A stretch of 64,000 nt of DNA from Serinus canaria (Eukaryota > Chordata > Aves > Passeriformes > Fringillidae), in contig NC_066333.1 of the NCBI RefSeq assembly GCF_022539315.1, positions 12,367,001 to 12,431,000 on the forward strand, given 5' to 3'. This document shows positions 26,362 to 40,871 of the stretch, piece by piece. The notes beneath the pieces were generated by a model that saw only the letters and a program-made list of their open reading frames with translations, had not been told where the DNA came from and did no database searches. How positions within the stretch are numbered: the stretch's first letter is position 1; each line of letters starts with the position of its first letter. The position numbers and the translations under genes are program-made.

Positions 26362-27695
26362 TAAATAAATCATTATCAGGGCCAGAAATTATGGGAGATA
26401 GGCTCTAACCCTGTGTCCCTGAGAAACAAGGACTGAGGAGCACCTCTCAAAATTGGGATTGATAATAATATCTACACTTAAAGTGTGAAACCCTTCACAG
26501 AAGCTTTGTCTCCTCACTTCTTCCTTTCTTCTCCAACATTTTGAATACCAAGAAAAAACCAGCAATGACTGTTCTGACAGGCCAAGGAAACCATCATGAA
26601 CATATATTCTAAATTATTTTCATCCTCTGATAATTTTTCTGATCAAAACTTGCTTGGTTTACTCTTGTTGATGGAAAAAATTTGCCTGTTAATGAAAACA
26701 GTCAGTGAGTGTCTCCTCATGCAGTGCACACACAAAAGCTTTGCTATATTTAGTCATCACTCTATTTGGACAGGGGGTTAATTCCTGCCTCCCAGGATAT
26801 GCTGACATTCCACCAATCCCTAACAGGGCAGGAGATCCCAGAATTAACACGAATGGGTAATGCCAGAGCATTAATATTGTGCTTCACAGCACCATTGACT
26901 ACCACAGTCATCCTCAACCTGTTCTCTGCTTCAGAGTTTCCCAAAGTACCACGACCCCGACAGGAAGGTGAGACACAGATGCACAAACTTACTTCCTCAG
27001 CCACTAATTGGAGTTGGAATGCTCAATCTACTGGTTTTATGGCTCTGAATATCAAAACTCTCCATCCAATTCCACTGACAGTCACACACATGCAGCAGAA
27101 AAGCACTGCCAGCTCTTTAATTCTATTAAGGGTTTTCTGCGTTTCAATTTCTATGCCAAAGTCAGGAGCTAGACAAAGCTTTCTGCATCCCACTTCATAA
27201 AAACATCATTCCATGTTATTCCTGACCCATAAATGGGAGAATGAAAGACTGGGAGAGTACAGCAATTCATCCTGAAGTGTTTGAGACCCCAAGCCATGAA
27301 TACACAGACGTGGCAGCTGACCAGCCCATGAAGAACCAGAGCAGGGAAATAAGGATGAACTCATGTCTCAGGATGCTGACACAAACACCAAAGAGGTCAA
27401 CTTCCCATTCCACTTTTACATCACATGTTTTATGCCTAGAAATTCTACCTGTGCATAAAAGTGCAGCAAAGAGAAGAAAAACCTGGGGAAAAGAGAATAT
27501 CCTGGCAGCACCCAGCCCTGTCAGCCCACGGACCTGTGCTGCTCGAGGGAGGCAGAATTCCAGAGGGTCAAATAACTGGAGTGTGGGTTGCTTTTGGTCT
27601 TGAGTCACAGATTGATGATGTGATAAGGAGTCAACACTGTATGTGTGCAAGGTGAATTTAGCCCGTGAGCCTCCTGTTTTCCAACAGGCTGCCCT

Positions 27696-27711
27696 AGAGA
27701 GAGAGAGAGAT
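27696..27711. repeat. GA microsatellite
   Basis: A short AG dinucleotide run of about eight units. Confidence 0.75.
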
Positions 27712-28739
27712 AAATCCCTGAAGAACTTGCTGAGAGCTGGGAACAGCGAGACAGCTCAAGTGATCCACACTTACACTTATTATTAGAAGTGAGAGAAAGC
27801 TGCAAATAAGCCTGTGAATATTCTGTTTCACTGCATTCAAGTTGTTTTCCAAGCTGATTCTTCAAGTGAGCTCCTACACATCAATCTGTGCAAATACCAG
27901 AGCAAAAACCTGTGTGTCACTCAAGACTTTGGTATGCTGCTTGATCAGGACAAGGAAAAGGAGCAGGTTTTGAGACTGTTGCACTGAGACAAGTTTGGCC
28001 TAAAAATAATGTACTTTAAAGGTGTTTAAAAAAGTGAATTTTAAATTCACGTTCAGTTTTAGTATTTGCATCAACAACTTTTCCAACCAGGAAGAAGAAG
28101 AACACCATGTGACTTGGATACCCATTACAAAGAGCTGAAATTTTAAATGTTGGAAACCCACAATGAAGTGCTGGCAGCCAATCCACTGACAAAGAATGAA
28201 TCAGGAAATCAGCTCAAATAACGAATACATTGAGAACCTCATAATAAAGTCAATTACAATTCATGCCCAGAAAACAGACACCATTCATCCACTATCATCC
28301 GGTGAATAAATCCCTGAATTCTTCGTTATCTGAAAACGTCTCTCTAACAAAGCTGGATCTTAGAACAGCTTTCTAATTCAGCATTTTCTGACAGTAAGGG
28401 AGTGGGAGAACCTATGTGGAACATAGAGAGTGTCAGTTTTCCTAAGGGCCAGATTTAGCAGTGCCTCCTGGCCATCCTCCTGCTGGGAATCATCCCACAG
28501 TGTAATTTAGGCTATGGACACATCCCACCAAGCAGCTCAGCAATCTTTTTGGGACACTCTACAACCAACTGAAGAGTTGGACCTTTGTCAAGTATCTATT
28601 TTAGCCTGAGGTGAAAGCCTGGCCACAGAAAGTTTAAGATTCGGCTTCAGCAGAGCCAGGTTGGAGTTTGGCTTGCTGGCAACCAAGGGACAGGAGGTAG
28701 AAGCACGTTTTCCCTGTAGGTGCTCCTTTGTGTTCCTCA

Positions 28740-28835
28740 ACCACTTTCATCCACTCCCGCGTGCTCCGAAATCTTTAGCCAGACAGCTCGTTTGCATATG
28801 CTTTTGAGATACTAATTAAACACGTACAAACAAAG
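28740..28835. promoter_or_regulatory. Candidate octamer-containing regulatory element
   Basis: CTCGTTTGCATATGC (POU octamer-like TTTGCAT at 28791-28797) is followed by ACTAATTAAACACG. The upstream part retains CpGs (TCCCGCGTGCTCCG). POU and homeodomain cores next to preserved CpGs are suggestive of an enhancer. No conservation data are available. Confidence 0.25.
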
Positions 28836-30248
28836 AAAAACCTTGCAGCGAAAAGAGAAAACACAAAGAAATTAAGGAACTTACTTCAGAAGTCTCGGGT
28901 AAGCCACTCAATTGGGTTTTCCCCGCAGATTCCCCTCCTGCCTTGACTTCCCTGATCCACACACTCCGCTAATTCCAGCACTGAATCCATACATTCATCA
29001 TCAAGTGGAATAACTTCTAGACATCAACCACAAAGCTCCATGAGCAGAACTGCACACAAGCACATGCTTGTTTGAAGAGGGAATCTGGAGCACCTTGAGA
29101 AATGTGTACAACACACGCCATTCATCTGCTGGCTCCTTGAATTATTCCGTCTAAAACAATGCACCAGCTACAAAAAAAACCTAACCCAAAAGCATCAAAA
29201 AACACAAAACCACAATGCTGAAAGTATTGCACCAGTAAAAGAGATCTGGAAATTCTATATGAATTCTAGCACAGAGGTGACAGTAAGGGGAAAGGGATCA
29301 GCCTGGAAAAGCAAGATGCTTTCAGTCAAAATTCAAAATCAAAACAGTGAAACCAGAATTTTAGATGATGATTTCAAAAGTATTCCTTCTCTAGCTCCAC
29401 ATTTCAGCTTGATAAATGCACCAAGCTCCCTCTGATACAATCTTTCTCCACCAAGGGAGTTTCCCAGAGAGAAAAAGATCTCAAACTTAACTACCTAAAT
29501 AATACAAGTAGGAATACTTTTTTTATAGTTTGCCACTAAAGCACAAGGTTTCCTCAGGTCTACCCAAAGCCCAGAATATTTGAGCTTTAGATAATACCTG
29601 ACAGGTAACAATGGCTTATCTTGTTAATTTTGCTCTTGGGAAAACGGCAAGAGGTGATCCAGCCCTGCTCCCTTTTTGTATGTTTGTTTCCTATCTCAGA
29701 TTTTTTTTCCACAATGAAATGCAGATAAGAAGTTCACCTCAACAAGATAAAGACTGAGATGGGTGCAATTAAGTCTATGGAGTAATTTGTTTTCTACAAG
29801 ACCCACGACTTCAATAACATAACATCTAAAATGCTGGAGGTATCAAAAAACTGGAAACAAAACCAATAAGAGGAAGATGAAATGTCAGCAGATGGATTAA
29901 CATCATCGAGAATGTGCCAGATTCTTAAGGCTATATTAAGCAACAATTTCTTTTTTTTTCCAAAGCAAATTCTATGATAATTTTAATAACTTTACTGCAG
30001 AACTTGATTTCCTTTTTAACATTAATTCCCTGTTTTCCTGCTGTTGCTCATGGCTCCTGCAGGGAAGGGGGCTGCTCCCAAATCCCTGTCATGTTCCAGG
30101 GTCTCAGCTGGGATCTCTCACCTCAAAGCCTTCCCTGCTAAGTTCTCTGCTGCTGTTACAAATGCCCACAATGCCACACAATCATCATTCTAGATGATGT
30201 CATCTTGAGGTTTTTTTGTTTAATTTGCACAGTTTCCACCCCCACGCC

Positions 30249-30277
30249 AAAAAAAAAAAAAAAAAGAAAGAAAAAAG
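30249..30277 (+). repeat. Poly-A / A-rich tract
   Basis: About 17 consecutive A bases followed by GAAAGAAAAAAG. I examined the upstream sequence for a retrocopy or SINE body and recognised none, so it is recorded only as an A-rich simple repeat. Confidence 0.7.
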
Positions 30278-32566
30278 TGTGGTTTCCTTCTAGCTGATTT
30301 GCTGTGCTTGTCAGCCATCACCTATGTGCTGGCTGTCCCAGGGTCTGCACACAACCCCCTCGGGGCATGTCTATATATAAAATATGTGAGACTCAACGGA
30401 CAGCTGATTTAATATGACCTTATCAGCTTATGGCACAGTGTCTCCTACCATTTTTCTCTGACAAAATTGAGGTGCTTCTGGCAGAAGGCAATAGATACAC
30501 ACCATATCATGTTTAGCTCCATCCCCAGGAATTTAACAAGACTGATGCAGCCTTTCCTAGCATTTTTTTCCTCTTAAAATGTGATTTTCAAGAACATTAA
30601 AAAAAATGGCACATCACTGCCTAAATGCCCAGCTTTGCTGTCAAAGAAACAAAGGCTTTATGGGGCACTTTGTTTCTTTACGTAAGAATTCTTTTATTTG
30701 TGTTTTGGAGAGGGTTATTTTCCAGTCACCCTTGATAAGACCACCAGGAGCCAGCAGAAAGAACAGAAATTCCTACACATGAGAGAGCCTCCAGGTGAAC
30801 TGAGGGTGGGAACTGCAGTCATGAATGGTATCAACACACAAGGGGAATAACTGTAAAAATTACTTATTGTTGCTTTTCAAACCCTATTTCTGGACACAGC
30901 AGCAGGGCTGACACACAGCCTGTTGCCATCCACACCTCTGCATTTTCCAAGGTGAAAGGAAGCTGGAAAATGTAACCTGGACATGGCTGTGCTTGGTTCT
31001 GGTTCAAGCCCAGCCATCCAGGTCTCCCATCTTCCTGCCTGTGCTTTCCCAGTGTGGATGCAGTCACAGCTGCCTTTGCAAGGAGCACAGAGCACACTGG
31101 TGAGGGAATCCAAACGTGTCCCTTGCTCCCTGTGGCCTCCTGCACCACTGGGGGCTGCAGTTTCAATTAATTCCTATTAAACCATCAGTTCCCTTTGGAA
31201 GCCCCTCTTGATTCTGTGTAAGTTTGTTCTAATTAGCACCAAATAACGAAAGTATAACAACAGCACCTATTCCCCCAGCGTTTTTAACAAGCTGTCAGAG
31301 AAGGAACAGTGTGAATAACAGCAGAGTTTAATATGCTACTTTCCTTTTTTTTTTTAATCCCTTCATTGAGTTGCTTTTAATATTTCTGAGTGACCAAAAG
31401 AACCAGTTTTGAGGCCAAGTGAATACACACAAATTCTTATAGTTCCTTGAACAGAGTTCAATCTTGATTTAAAAAATTACCCCATGAAGAAATCTCCTCA
31501 AATGACTCCTGAATGTGTCATCTGACACATTTATTGCTCAGGGTCCCTGCCAAAGCCATTCAATATATAATTATCTCAGCTGTGCAACAGCCCTTATGCC
31601 TATACATCCAAATTCTTCAGCCTTCTCCAGCAGAATTTTAAAGGAACCCTTTTCAAACATCAAAATAATGGTACATTTTAGAATGTCTGAGGTGTATTTC
31701 CCTTGCCAGAAATCTGATCCACAGGTGATAAACACAGCAATTTACTCTCACTACTGATGAAATGTTCCCATCTGAGAACTTCAGGGATGCAGAACTTCAT
31801 CTCACCACATTCCTGCAAGACCTGAAATATCCTGTAGGCTCCACCAGGAGCAGAGAGCCCTCCAAGGAGAGAAAGAGGCGTTTTCAGTGAATCTTTCATG
31901 TTGTCCACTCATCTAAAGAAGAGATGTTGCAAGAAAATGAGGTGGGGGAATAATGGATTGCTTCTTGATATGAATTATATTGATCCTAATTTAGGAAGTC
32001 CCTGATCCTCAGATCACTGCAGGCTGGGGAAGCATCACTGCTGGCCCCAGTTCTGCAAGCCCTGCTGCAGGTTCAGTTGCCAGCCCTGGGTCATTCTCCT
32101 GGATTCCACAGAGCAGTGCTCTCCTTTTCCATGGCAATCCACAGAATGTGTCCCACCTTGTCTGAACACCTTCAGACGACACTGCAGCTGTTTCCTCAGC
32201 CCGGGCCAGCTGCTCAGATGTTCAGAATTCCCCTTGAAGTCATAGGAGTCCTTCCAATTCCTGCCACCTGAGAATGCTGCCTACTGTTCAAACCTGATCC
32301 ACCATCCATCCCCCTGCAAACATTTACATGGAAAACAGGTTCAGGGAAGGAGAGATTGACAACTTCGTGCCTGATATCCTAATTGTGGGCTGGACAGCAA
32401 TTTATCTTGTCTCTGATCAAACCTACCAGCTATGAACAAAGTTTCACAACTGCAGGAGGCTTTGTGTTGCAACTTGCAACAAGAAGTGTGGCATCCTACT
32501 ATGGCTGAAGTGTTCAATGCACCCAGATCTGTCCTCGTGGCTAATAGAACTTTTATTATAGGATTT

Positions 32567-32586
32567 TTGTTGTTGTTGCTGTTGTA
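32567..32586. repeat. TTG triplet repeat
   Basis: About six imperfect TTG units, interrupted by one CTG. A short triplet microsatellite. Confidence 0.65.
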
Positions 32587-34337
32587 TTGAAGAGATGTAG
32601 CTCTACTCTTTGAAGTTTAAGACTAGTTGTAAATTCCTTGAAGTCAGCCCTATTTCCTTTTATATTAACATGTTAACAAGCTTTGGAAGACTGACAGACC
32701 TTACAGGAAGACACAGCTGGGTGCTCCTCTAGTCTGGGCTTAATGAAAACCAGAACATGAAGGCTGAACTCTGTGGCTTGTCTGCTGTTTACAGACTCGG
32801 CAGGAAGAATCCACTGCCCCAGTGATGAAGGCAAAACGTCCTCATCAAATACTGATACTTTCTGTGCTACCAAGGAAAACAGTTGGGATTAATTAGGAAA
32901 GGAAATGCCACGATATTTTAAATTACTTCTGTACTTTAAACCTTCGTACCAGATGAAACCCAACAATAAATAAATTTTTAAAAACACAAACAGCGAAACA
33001 AAACAAACAACAAAAAGCCAACCCACCCTGTGGAAGACTCTGAAGATGGGATTTTGCAAAGAGGAATTGATTAAAGAGCAAGGGCCCAACCATGAGTGTG
33101 ATCCAGATCTGGACTAAGAAGAAGCAGGTTACATTTCAACTCCTCCACGGCACTGTGGGCTAAGTGAAAACATGAAAGATCAGGAAGAACCAAAGATTAC
33201 ACTCCCAAAAAAGAAGCAGAGAGCAATCCCAAAACTCCATTGGGAATCAGTGTTGATCAGGATGACAGAGATTTCAAAGGATGCTCCAGGGATGTCTGTC
33301 CCACAGACAAAGGATAACACACACCTGCCAGAGGCAGTTTCATGGCCACCTTTTGCATCCTCCTGTTCCTGGGAATCCCTTTTGCTGCTCCAGCCCTTTT
33401 CCACCTCAAGAGCTGAAGAGAGCAGCTCCTTCCTTCCATTTCTGCCTGTCCAGGCCCTAATTGTTAAAAAGCAAGTTCTGGAGAGCTAAAAGGGAGATAA
33501 AGCTGTGCCGCTGCATTCTGGAGCTCTAACATCTCTGGAGAATATCCAGGAATGCTGTCTCTATGCTGGATTTTAACAGCAGATTTTACTATGGCATCTA
33601 TTTACATAAACTTCTTTTGATTTAGCGAAATATATGCTCCAACACACTCACAGGACACGTCTAATTTCCACATGCATAAGAGATAATTGTAAATATAAAC
33701 CAAATAAATGCAGGCACAACTGGCCAATTCTTGTGAACACCACACACAGTTGCATTTTTCCCACCAGTCCATAGTGCTTCAGACAGTCAGGTGCTCAGGA
33801 GGAAAGAACATCCACAAGCTGAACAAACCCCACTTGGGCATTACTATTTTACATCCCTTTTTAACAAAACCTGGTTATCAGTGGCTAAGACAAAGCTACT
33901 TTCTTGGAGCACGGTTTTCAGCTCAACCAGGCAGAGTTTTGCTTGTGCTGTTATTACAGCAGCATCCCTAAAACCCCTGAATGCTGGCAGCAAAGATCAC
34001 CTTCAAACACTGCCCAGCCTGCCCAGGCGGATGCTGCGTTTTCTGCTGCGTGCCACATTGCCATGTGCACCTGATTATGCAACCAAAACACCCAGCCAGA
34101 AACGCAAATAACACAAAGTCTGCAAAGGCCTAGGCTGCTTCGTGGGGCATTCCAAGTGGAAGTTCAGAATCTGCTTTGATGAACCCTTAAAATAGATCAG
34201 GGAAAGGCAGCCAGCCTGGTGGGTATTCCCAGGCCCTACAGGGAGAGCTGGTCACTGACTGGGACATACTGGGTCCACAACGGCTGCAGACTGAAGACCA
34301 ATGAGTTGCATTCACTAATAGGAAAAAAAACCCCAAA

Positions 34338-34407
34338 ATCCCATCCACTATGGGTCAACACCATAAGCAACAAGATCACAAGATCCCATCTACTATGGGT
34401 CAAAACT
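34338..34407. repeat. 45-bp spaced direct repeat
   Basis: ATCCCATC(C/T)ACTATGGGTC begins at 34338 and again at 34383, an offset of 45 bases. Only one mismatch lies in the shared 20-base core. The remaining part of the unit is less alike, so this may be a diverged two-copy minisatellite. Confidence 0.65.
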
Positions 34408-37400
34408 TGAACCAAGTGCATGAAAAGTGCTTCTGAATCCAGCAACAATGCTTTCCTTGCCAAGGGCATTTAAACTGATGATTTCAAAATACAGATATAA
34501 GGACGTTTGGAAAATCTGCCTCCTGTTTCCTTATAAACCATACAGCCTTTGTGTGGCTGGGTTTGCCTCAACTTTGCTGGATTCAGTGCAGCTCCTGAAT
34601 AGACTTTTTATAAGGCAGGAGATGTCAGTTAAATTTAAAAAAAATAAATAAAAGCACAACCAAATAATCTAGGATCAGGACAGAAGCCAAAACATTCAGG
34701 TTTATAGATTTAAGAAATGTTTTTGATGTGCCTCATGCACGGTTTATTCTCATGGGTCAGTTGGTGCTGATAACATCCAAATTAAAGATCTTTCTCTGAC
34801 TTTCTAATGCTTCCAGTGCCCTTCTCTTGGCTGGTGTAGGCAGCCTCTAGAAGTTCATACAATGCTTCATTAGTGCTCATTCATTTGGGAGAGCAGTGCT
34901 CCATCTAACCTGAAATGTTATTATGGATTTTTATTTATTTATTCCAGTCCTACTTCCCATTAAAATTGTAACTCATCCTATTCAAACATTTTGCAATGTT
35001 TCATCAAATAGTATCAATCAGTGGAATTATGTCCCTTCTTCTGTTATTGTCCTTACATTTCATCTTAAATCTCTGCTTCTGACTCTGAGAACTCATAAAA
35101 GAGGAACTGTTCTATAAATAACATATAGAAAGTTTTGACTAATGTGGAATGAATGTGCTCCTCTCACAATCTCCGTGTAACCTCCATAATGTCAAGCCCC
35201 TGAGTGATTTTGTTGATTATGTACAGCATCCTGACATGCAAACTCACAATTTAGCCTGAAGACATTTGCAATTAATTAATTAATCCCAACAGAAATTATC
35301 AAAACTCATTCAGCGGGCATTGCACAGCCAGCAGCAAGCACGAAGAGACTTTTTAACCACAGAGAAGAAGAATTCTTCAAGCAGAAACAAAGCCTGCTGC
35401 AGAAGACAAAATGTAAATGTTGGAACAAAGAAAGCTTCCTTTTAAAGCACAGATGCAGGAGTTGCCCAGGGGTTGCACAAGGTCCTTGCAGACCTACTTT
35501 GATGTTTGTCACCTTTCCCTCAGGGCTTTGAGAGTCGTGTCTGGCCTCTGACATGGATAACCACAACATCTCAACCTATCACAGAAGCACTGACCTGAGA
35601 AATGAGCAGAAGATGCCCCAAAATCCTCGGGAGGTGTTGATGTTTGGTGTGCTTTTTCTCTTGCACGGGCAAGAATTGCACGTTCCTTTTGCACAAAGGA
35701 ATCAATAGACACTGAGGAGGAGCTGGTTGAAAATCCTTCATCTGAAGGTGCTTTTCAAGCTGGGAGAATCCTTTCTGAAATGCACAGAAGGTGTTTGCAG
35801 CACATGTGCTCTCCAGCCCAGCTCCAGTGGAGCTGCAGCCCCTTTGGAAGGGCTGTGACTGATCTCAGGTGACGGCACAAGTCTGACATTTCTGCTGCAC
35901 ATTTCGTGCTTGAGCAGGCCTGGGCTCACAGTGCTTGGCTGGGGACTGAGAGACCAATAATGCTGATCTGCAGGAGGGGGAAGGAGGAAATCCCACGGAA
36001 CATGCAGCTCAATACAGCTGCTAACAGCTGGGGGGTAGGATTGGACCTAAACTGCACCACCTGCAGCGATGATGCAGCTCTGCCACAGCACCCACTGCAG
36101 CCCTCAGCATCCCCTGCTAAAAACCACAGTAAACTCACTCCTGGTGGCCTTCCCATCCCATTGTGGATGCTCTCAGGAATGCACTTTTTGAAGCTGCTGA
36201 GTTGAGAAGTCTGAGCAGGAGTGGAAATGAAAAAGCAAATTCAAAACCAGCCTTCTGTGCACACTGGTGCTACGTAGTGCTTCAACTCTGCTGCACTAAA
36301 TCACTTTCTGAATAAAGATAGATAAAGTTTCTAAATACATAAAGAACTTTTTACAAAGTAAAACACGTAAATTAAAGCCATAGTAATCTGGGATCAGGGA
36401 AAATACAAAATATCAACAGTGACAGAACTTGAAGTGAAATATTTCAGAGCAAAAATTCAATTTAGTCAAAGTATTTTGTTTCAATGGAGGAGTGTCTCAG
36501 TGTTGACTGTTTTACCCTTTTTTAATACAAATGTTCTCAGGAAAAAACTGCTCTGAAATTTAAAACGTATCACTCTTAATTTCTTTGAATAAAATTTCAT
36601 CAAGACCATCACTATTTTGTAAGGGAGCAAGGGGTGAGTCATTTGGACCATCTCAAGTTTTGGTTGAAAATGTTTTTGTGCAGAAAATGCTTTTGACAAA
36701 AGTTTTCCTTCAGCCAGTTTGGTTTTCTTTGTTGCCTGCCAAGTCCACAGCAGGGATTTTTAAATTTTTATTTCCTTTTCCTGTGATTTTTTCCCACCCC
36801 ACCCCAGGAACCTCTCCCTTCAAGAAGCTCCTGGTTTTGCTCACTGGTGAGACTGGAAGCACGACTCTGGGCCACCTCAAAGACCATCTGCTCTGCAGGG
36901 CCAACCTGCCACTGCTGGATCACTCAGATGCTCCAGGGAGAATTCTGCATCTTCCTGCTCCAGTCCAACCTCAAACTCAGCTGCTGGAGTGGTAGGAATG
37001 TGGCAGGACTAAATCAGAGCTTCCCAAAGAGATTTCCTACATGCAGAATTTTGATATTTAGCAACTTCTTGCCCTCAAATCAGACCCGTGGGTGTGAATG
37101 TAATGGGTCTGAGGGACACCAGATACCTGTTTGCAATAGAACAGAATATTTGTGCTGATAATCTGACCCAATCCAACACCAACCCCTCCTCTCCCTCTGG
37201 AACTATTCACCACACCAGCCACTAACCCACCCAAGGTCCACAACAGCCATAGAAACTCCAACTCTGCAGAGAGATTTTAGTGTTTTGTTCTCATCTGTGA
37301 CTTCAGACTTTTCTTCTGAAAACTTAACACAGAATTTGAACTCCAAGCTCTTTACAGCAGAGCCAATAGCTCATTAATAAATTCTTCAGTGGGATCCCAT

Positions 37401-39708
37401 CTCATCCCATCTCCTGTCACACGCAGGAGCCACCACAATATGATCAATATTTAGGAATCTCTACACACCAAGTTCCACCACAGATTAAATGCATAACAAA
37501 TTAATTTTTGTTTCACCCCCAATAATGGCTTCAAGAGGCTTCTTTTCTAATTTTTACATTAACTTTCTCCTTCAGGTCTGGGACACTTTAATGAATTGAT
37601 TAAAATAACTTCCTGGTTATGTGACTTGTACACTGTGCAGCTTAACATTTTAATTCCTGGTGGTTAAGGCTTCCCCTGCATCTCACACAGCACTTTCCCA
37701 GTTGCCTCAAATATTTTCAAGCAGTATGAATATAATAAGGAATAAAGGAGAGTGTGATTGGACAGCTGAGCACAGCACAAGGAATAATTTGCTGAGTTTT
37801 GTTTATATTGGATGTAGAGAATCCATTGTAAAAATTAAAGGGAGGAGGTTTAACCCCTGAGCCTGCTGGGCATTTGCACATCCCCACTTCCTGCTCTGTT
37901 CATTAACCAAACACAAACCAGTTCTTCATTTGCATTTTTATTTCTTCTAAATATGTCTGTGTTTAGGACACAGAGAATCTAAATGTGTGCAAGGTTTAAA
38001 AAATGCATTAATGGTATAAATCTGTCCAGAGCAGCTCCTTGGAAATACACATGGAGAACGTGGCAATGCAGCTAAAAAATCCAGCCCTTGGATTGCAGGT
38101 GTCCATCACAAACAGGCATTAATTAGCATTAAAGAGATGTTCCCCCTGAGCAGATGATACAGACACTGCAGTTCCCAAGGCTGATATGAGGGTGAGCTGG
38201 ACAAGTCACCTTCTTTCAAAAGAAAAAAAACCTGAGATGCTTTTACCCTTCCAGCTCAGTTTAAAAAAAAAGGAAGAATATCCCTTGGTTTTCCTCTTTT
38301 AAAATATCAGGATCAGTTTTCATCTTCTCCATTTTTGATGGGTCTCTCAGAGGTATCTAATAGGTTTAAAACTTTCCAAAAGAGTGGCCAGGCAGTGGCA
38401 GGGAGTAAGGCACCAGGGCAGTTGGGCAGTGGAAATCCCCATTATTTTTCAAAGCTGCTTTTCCCCTTCATTATAATTTCACCAATCTTTGCTAGATTCC
38501 AGATGCTTCAAAGTTTAGTGAGATTTGACTGGATATATGATAAAAAAACCCCAAATATATCCATAAAATACCAAAGGAATGCCCTTTAAACATCTCACTA
38601 CAGCTTTGCCATGACCATAGACATTGTCACCAGAATATTTCCCTGGTGAAGTCAGATATCTGTGATGAGAATTTAAGGCCAAATTCTCACACAGGTGAGA
38701 ATCTGCCACTACAGAGAGCAAAAATGACCCTATGAACCTGCACATGCACCAAAGAGGCAACATCAAAATAAGGAGTGCACATGTGGAAAACTGAGCAAGT
38801 ACCTTTATTTATTTTTTTTCTTTGTGCTTAATGACACAGAGAAAACATTGTTTCTCCAGTAGCCTCAAGAAAGGAAGTACTAAAAGATCATTTTTAAGTA
38901 TCATAACAATTTTCACACAGCAGCTTCTGTGAAAGGGGGTCTCAGTTATTTAATCCACTGAATGCAAGCAATCCTGGGATGAATCCATTATGTGAGTTCC
39001 AAAAATTGAAACAAGAGGCACAATTCAGGCCTAAGACAGACTGCAATTTACCTCCCCAATCCAGTAGCTGGAGGCTTCAAAGGGAAAGTACAGCTGAGAA
39101 GAAAGAAAAACACAGTGGAACAAATTATCCACCTAAATGATGTAAAGGGACTGGAATCCAGCCACAACTGTAAGATTTAGATTTCTTATAATGTACAGGA
39201 GAGTGTAAAATACAGGGTGACAGGTTTGGTAAACTAAAAGCCCAGCACTCTCTTCCCACCCTCCAAAGAGAGATATCTTTGCAGAGATTGTACGGGTCAG
39301 AGTGGGCAAAGGAAGAGAGTCAGAGCTCTGCTATTCCAATCTGACATGCCTCTAATTTATTTAAGACCATAATGAACTTAGGAAAGCCACAGAGAGCCAC
39401 CCTGGGCCACCAGGCCACCCCTGAATTTGCAAATCTTCCCCTTATCTGTTGTAATCTGGTTTAAATCCAATCATTTATGTTTGAATAAAACCCTTCCTTT
39501 AGAATAACATCTTGATTGAGATGAGAAACTGTTATTTCACTCCATAATTTTTTTCCCTCAAGGCTCAGTGCCCTGTTACTTGATGCTTTACCTCTAAGGT
39601 GAACTTAATGGGTTTCTCCTCCACTCTTTGGTTCTTCCCATGTCTTTCTTCACTAGATTAGAAACATATATTGCATGCTGTGCCCTGGAGGCACTAAGAC
39701 ATGCAACC

Positions 39709-39924
39709 AGGTCACTTCCCTTCTTAAAAAACTTACCAGACTAAGCCCTTTAGTTCTCACAGCAAGCAATACTCTTCACAAATGCAGCAATATTTGGGAG
39801 CTTTTCACTCTTCTTCCAAAAAAACCAAACTCTAAAAATTCATTTGTCTTTGCTTTACTCTCCATTCTGTGACACAATGGAGGTCCCTCCTTTGCAGGCA
39901 AGGTTCACACAAAAATCAGCCACA
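39709..39924 (-). mobile_element. Unclassified interspersed element, left copy of inverted pair
   Basis: This segment matches the reverse complement of 40987-41195 over its whole length. A 43-base perfect block (39737-39779 against 41126-41168) lies inside an overall identity of very roughly 80-85% by eye, with small indels. Homology stops abruptly at 39924, where the element in its own orientation begins TGTGGCTGATTTT. Weaker similarity continues at the other end towards about 39673. A TG start, no coding capacity and dispersed copies would fit a solo LTR or another short transposon, but I cannot assign a family. The two copies are head to head with about 1.06 kb between them. An old inverted segmental duplication is the alternative. 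Confidence 0.6.
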
Positions 39925-40871
39925 ATTCTAGCATGGGTTCCAGTGGTGAGGGGGAAGTTCCTGTCTCATCCATCACCACTGCAACCATCCTTCAGTGGTA
40001 GCTACAAGATGCTAATAGTTCATTTCAAATTTTCAATCTAATTTCTGTAAAATGAAGTCAAAATCACTATGAGCATTGATGAGAAGTTTTCAGTGCAGGT
40101 CAAAAGAGCAAGGATGGTTCACAAAGCTTTGCACAAATCCTCTGCCAGTCACCTTCCTGCCAGCTCCCTTCTCATGCAGGTTTCCATATTTCCACTACAA
40201 AGTCCTAATTTCTCTCTCATGTTTCTCTCCTTTTCCCTTTCCCAACAAACCCTTGCTCTCTCTTGAAGGTTATTTGCCTACATGTCAGTCACATTCAATT
40301 CAAAAACTGTGTTCAAATAGAAAGAAAGGAAAGATGAGTTAATTTATTGTGATAATAAGGAAGATCCAAAGAATTGTTTGCAAAATAGCGATTTTCCTAA
40401 ATTTACAAGGCAATGGTCAGGGCCAAGATGAGCTGCTCTTCTCCATAAAATGCATGCAAGCACTGAATGGCTCTTTCCTGTGCCTTTATTTTACTAAACT
40501 TGTCACACCAGATTTTACACTTCCTTCTAAATTATGAGCAAAAAGATCCCTTTGTTTGTCATTTTTCCGCTTTGCTGGTTATGGATCACGATCAAACAGC
40601 ACAGCCAAGTTCCCACCCCCTGCTCAGGGCAGCCTGAGCTCCTGGAGCCCTGGAAATGCCCCTAACGGTCTCTCAGGGCACCTGGGTTTGCCGAGCCCCC
40701 TGGGCATCGCTCACACCCTGCTGCTGCTCACCTCCCTTCCCTCTGCCATTGCTAAATGCTCCCGGTGCCTGGGGGAAGGTGCAGCTCGCTGGGAAACGCA
40801 GGGCACTCGGATCTGTGTGTCTGCAAAGAGCTGGAACTCACTCCCACCCCCTCCCTGCTGTGCTCCAGGGG

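Larger units (their letters stand above)
15101..39670. other. Noncoding DNA, no gene recognised
   Basis: No convincing exon is visible on either strand. GC-richer patches at about 18100-18720, 24000-24180, 31980-32280 and 36830-37000 carry chance open frames. A very AT-rich stretch lies at about 15700-16000. Candidate regulatory blocks, hairpins and small direct repeats inside the stretch are listed separately. The lack of recognisable transposon bodies over some 24 kb agrees with the low repeat content of bird genomes. Confidence 0.7.

Noticed and set aside
30249..30277. Poly-A tract as the tail of a processed pseudogene or SINE
   Set aside because: No recognisable retrocopy, promoter boxes or target-site duplication upstream.
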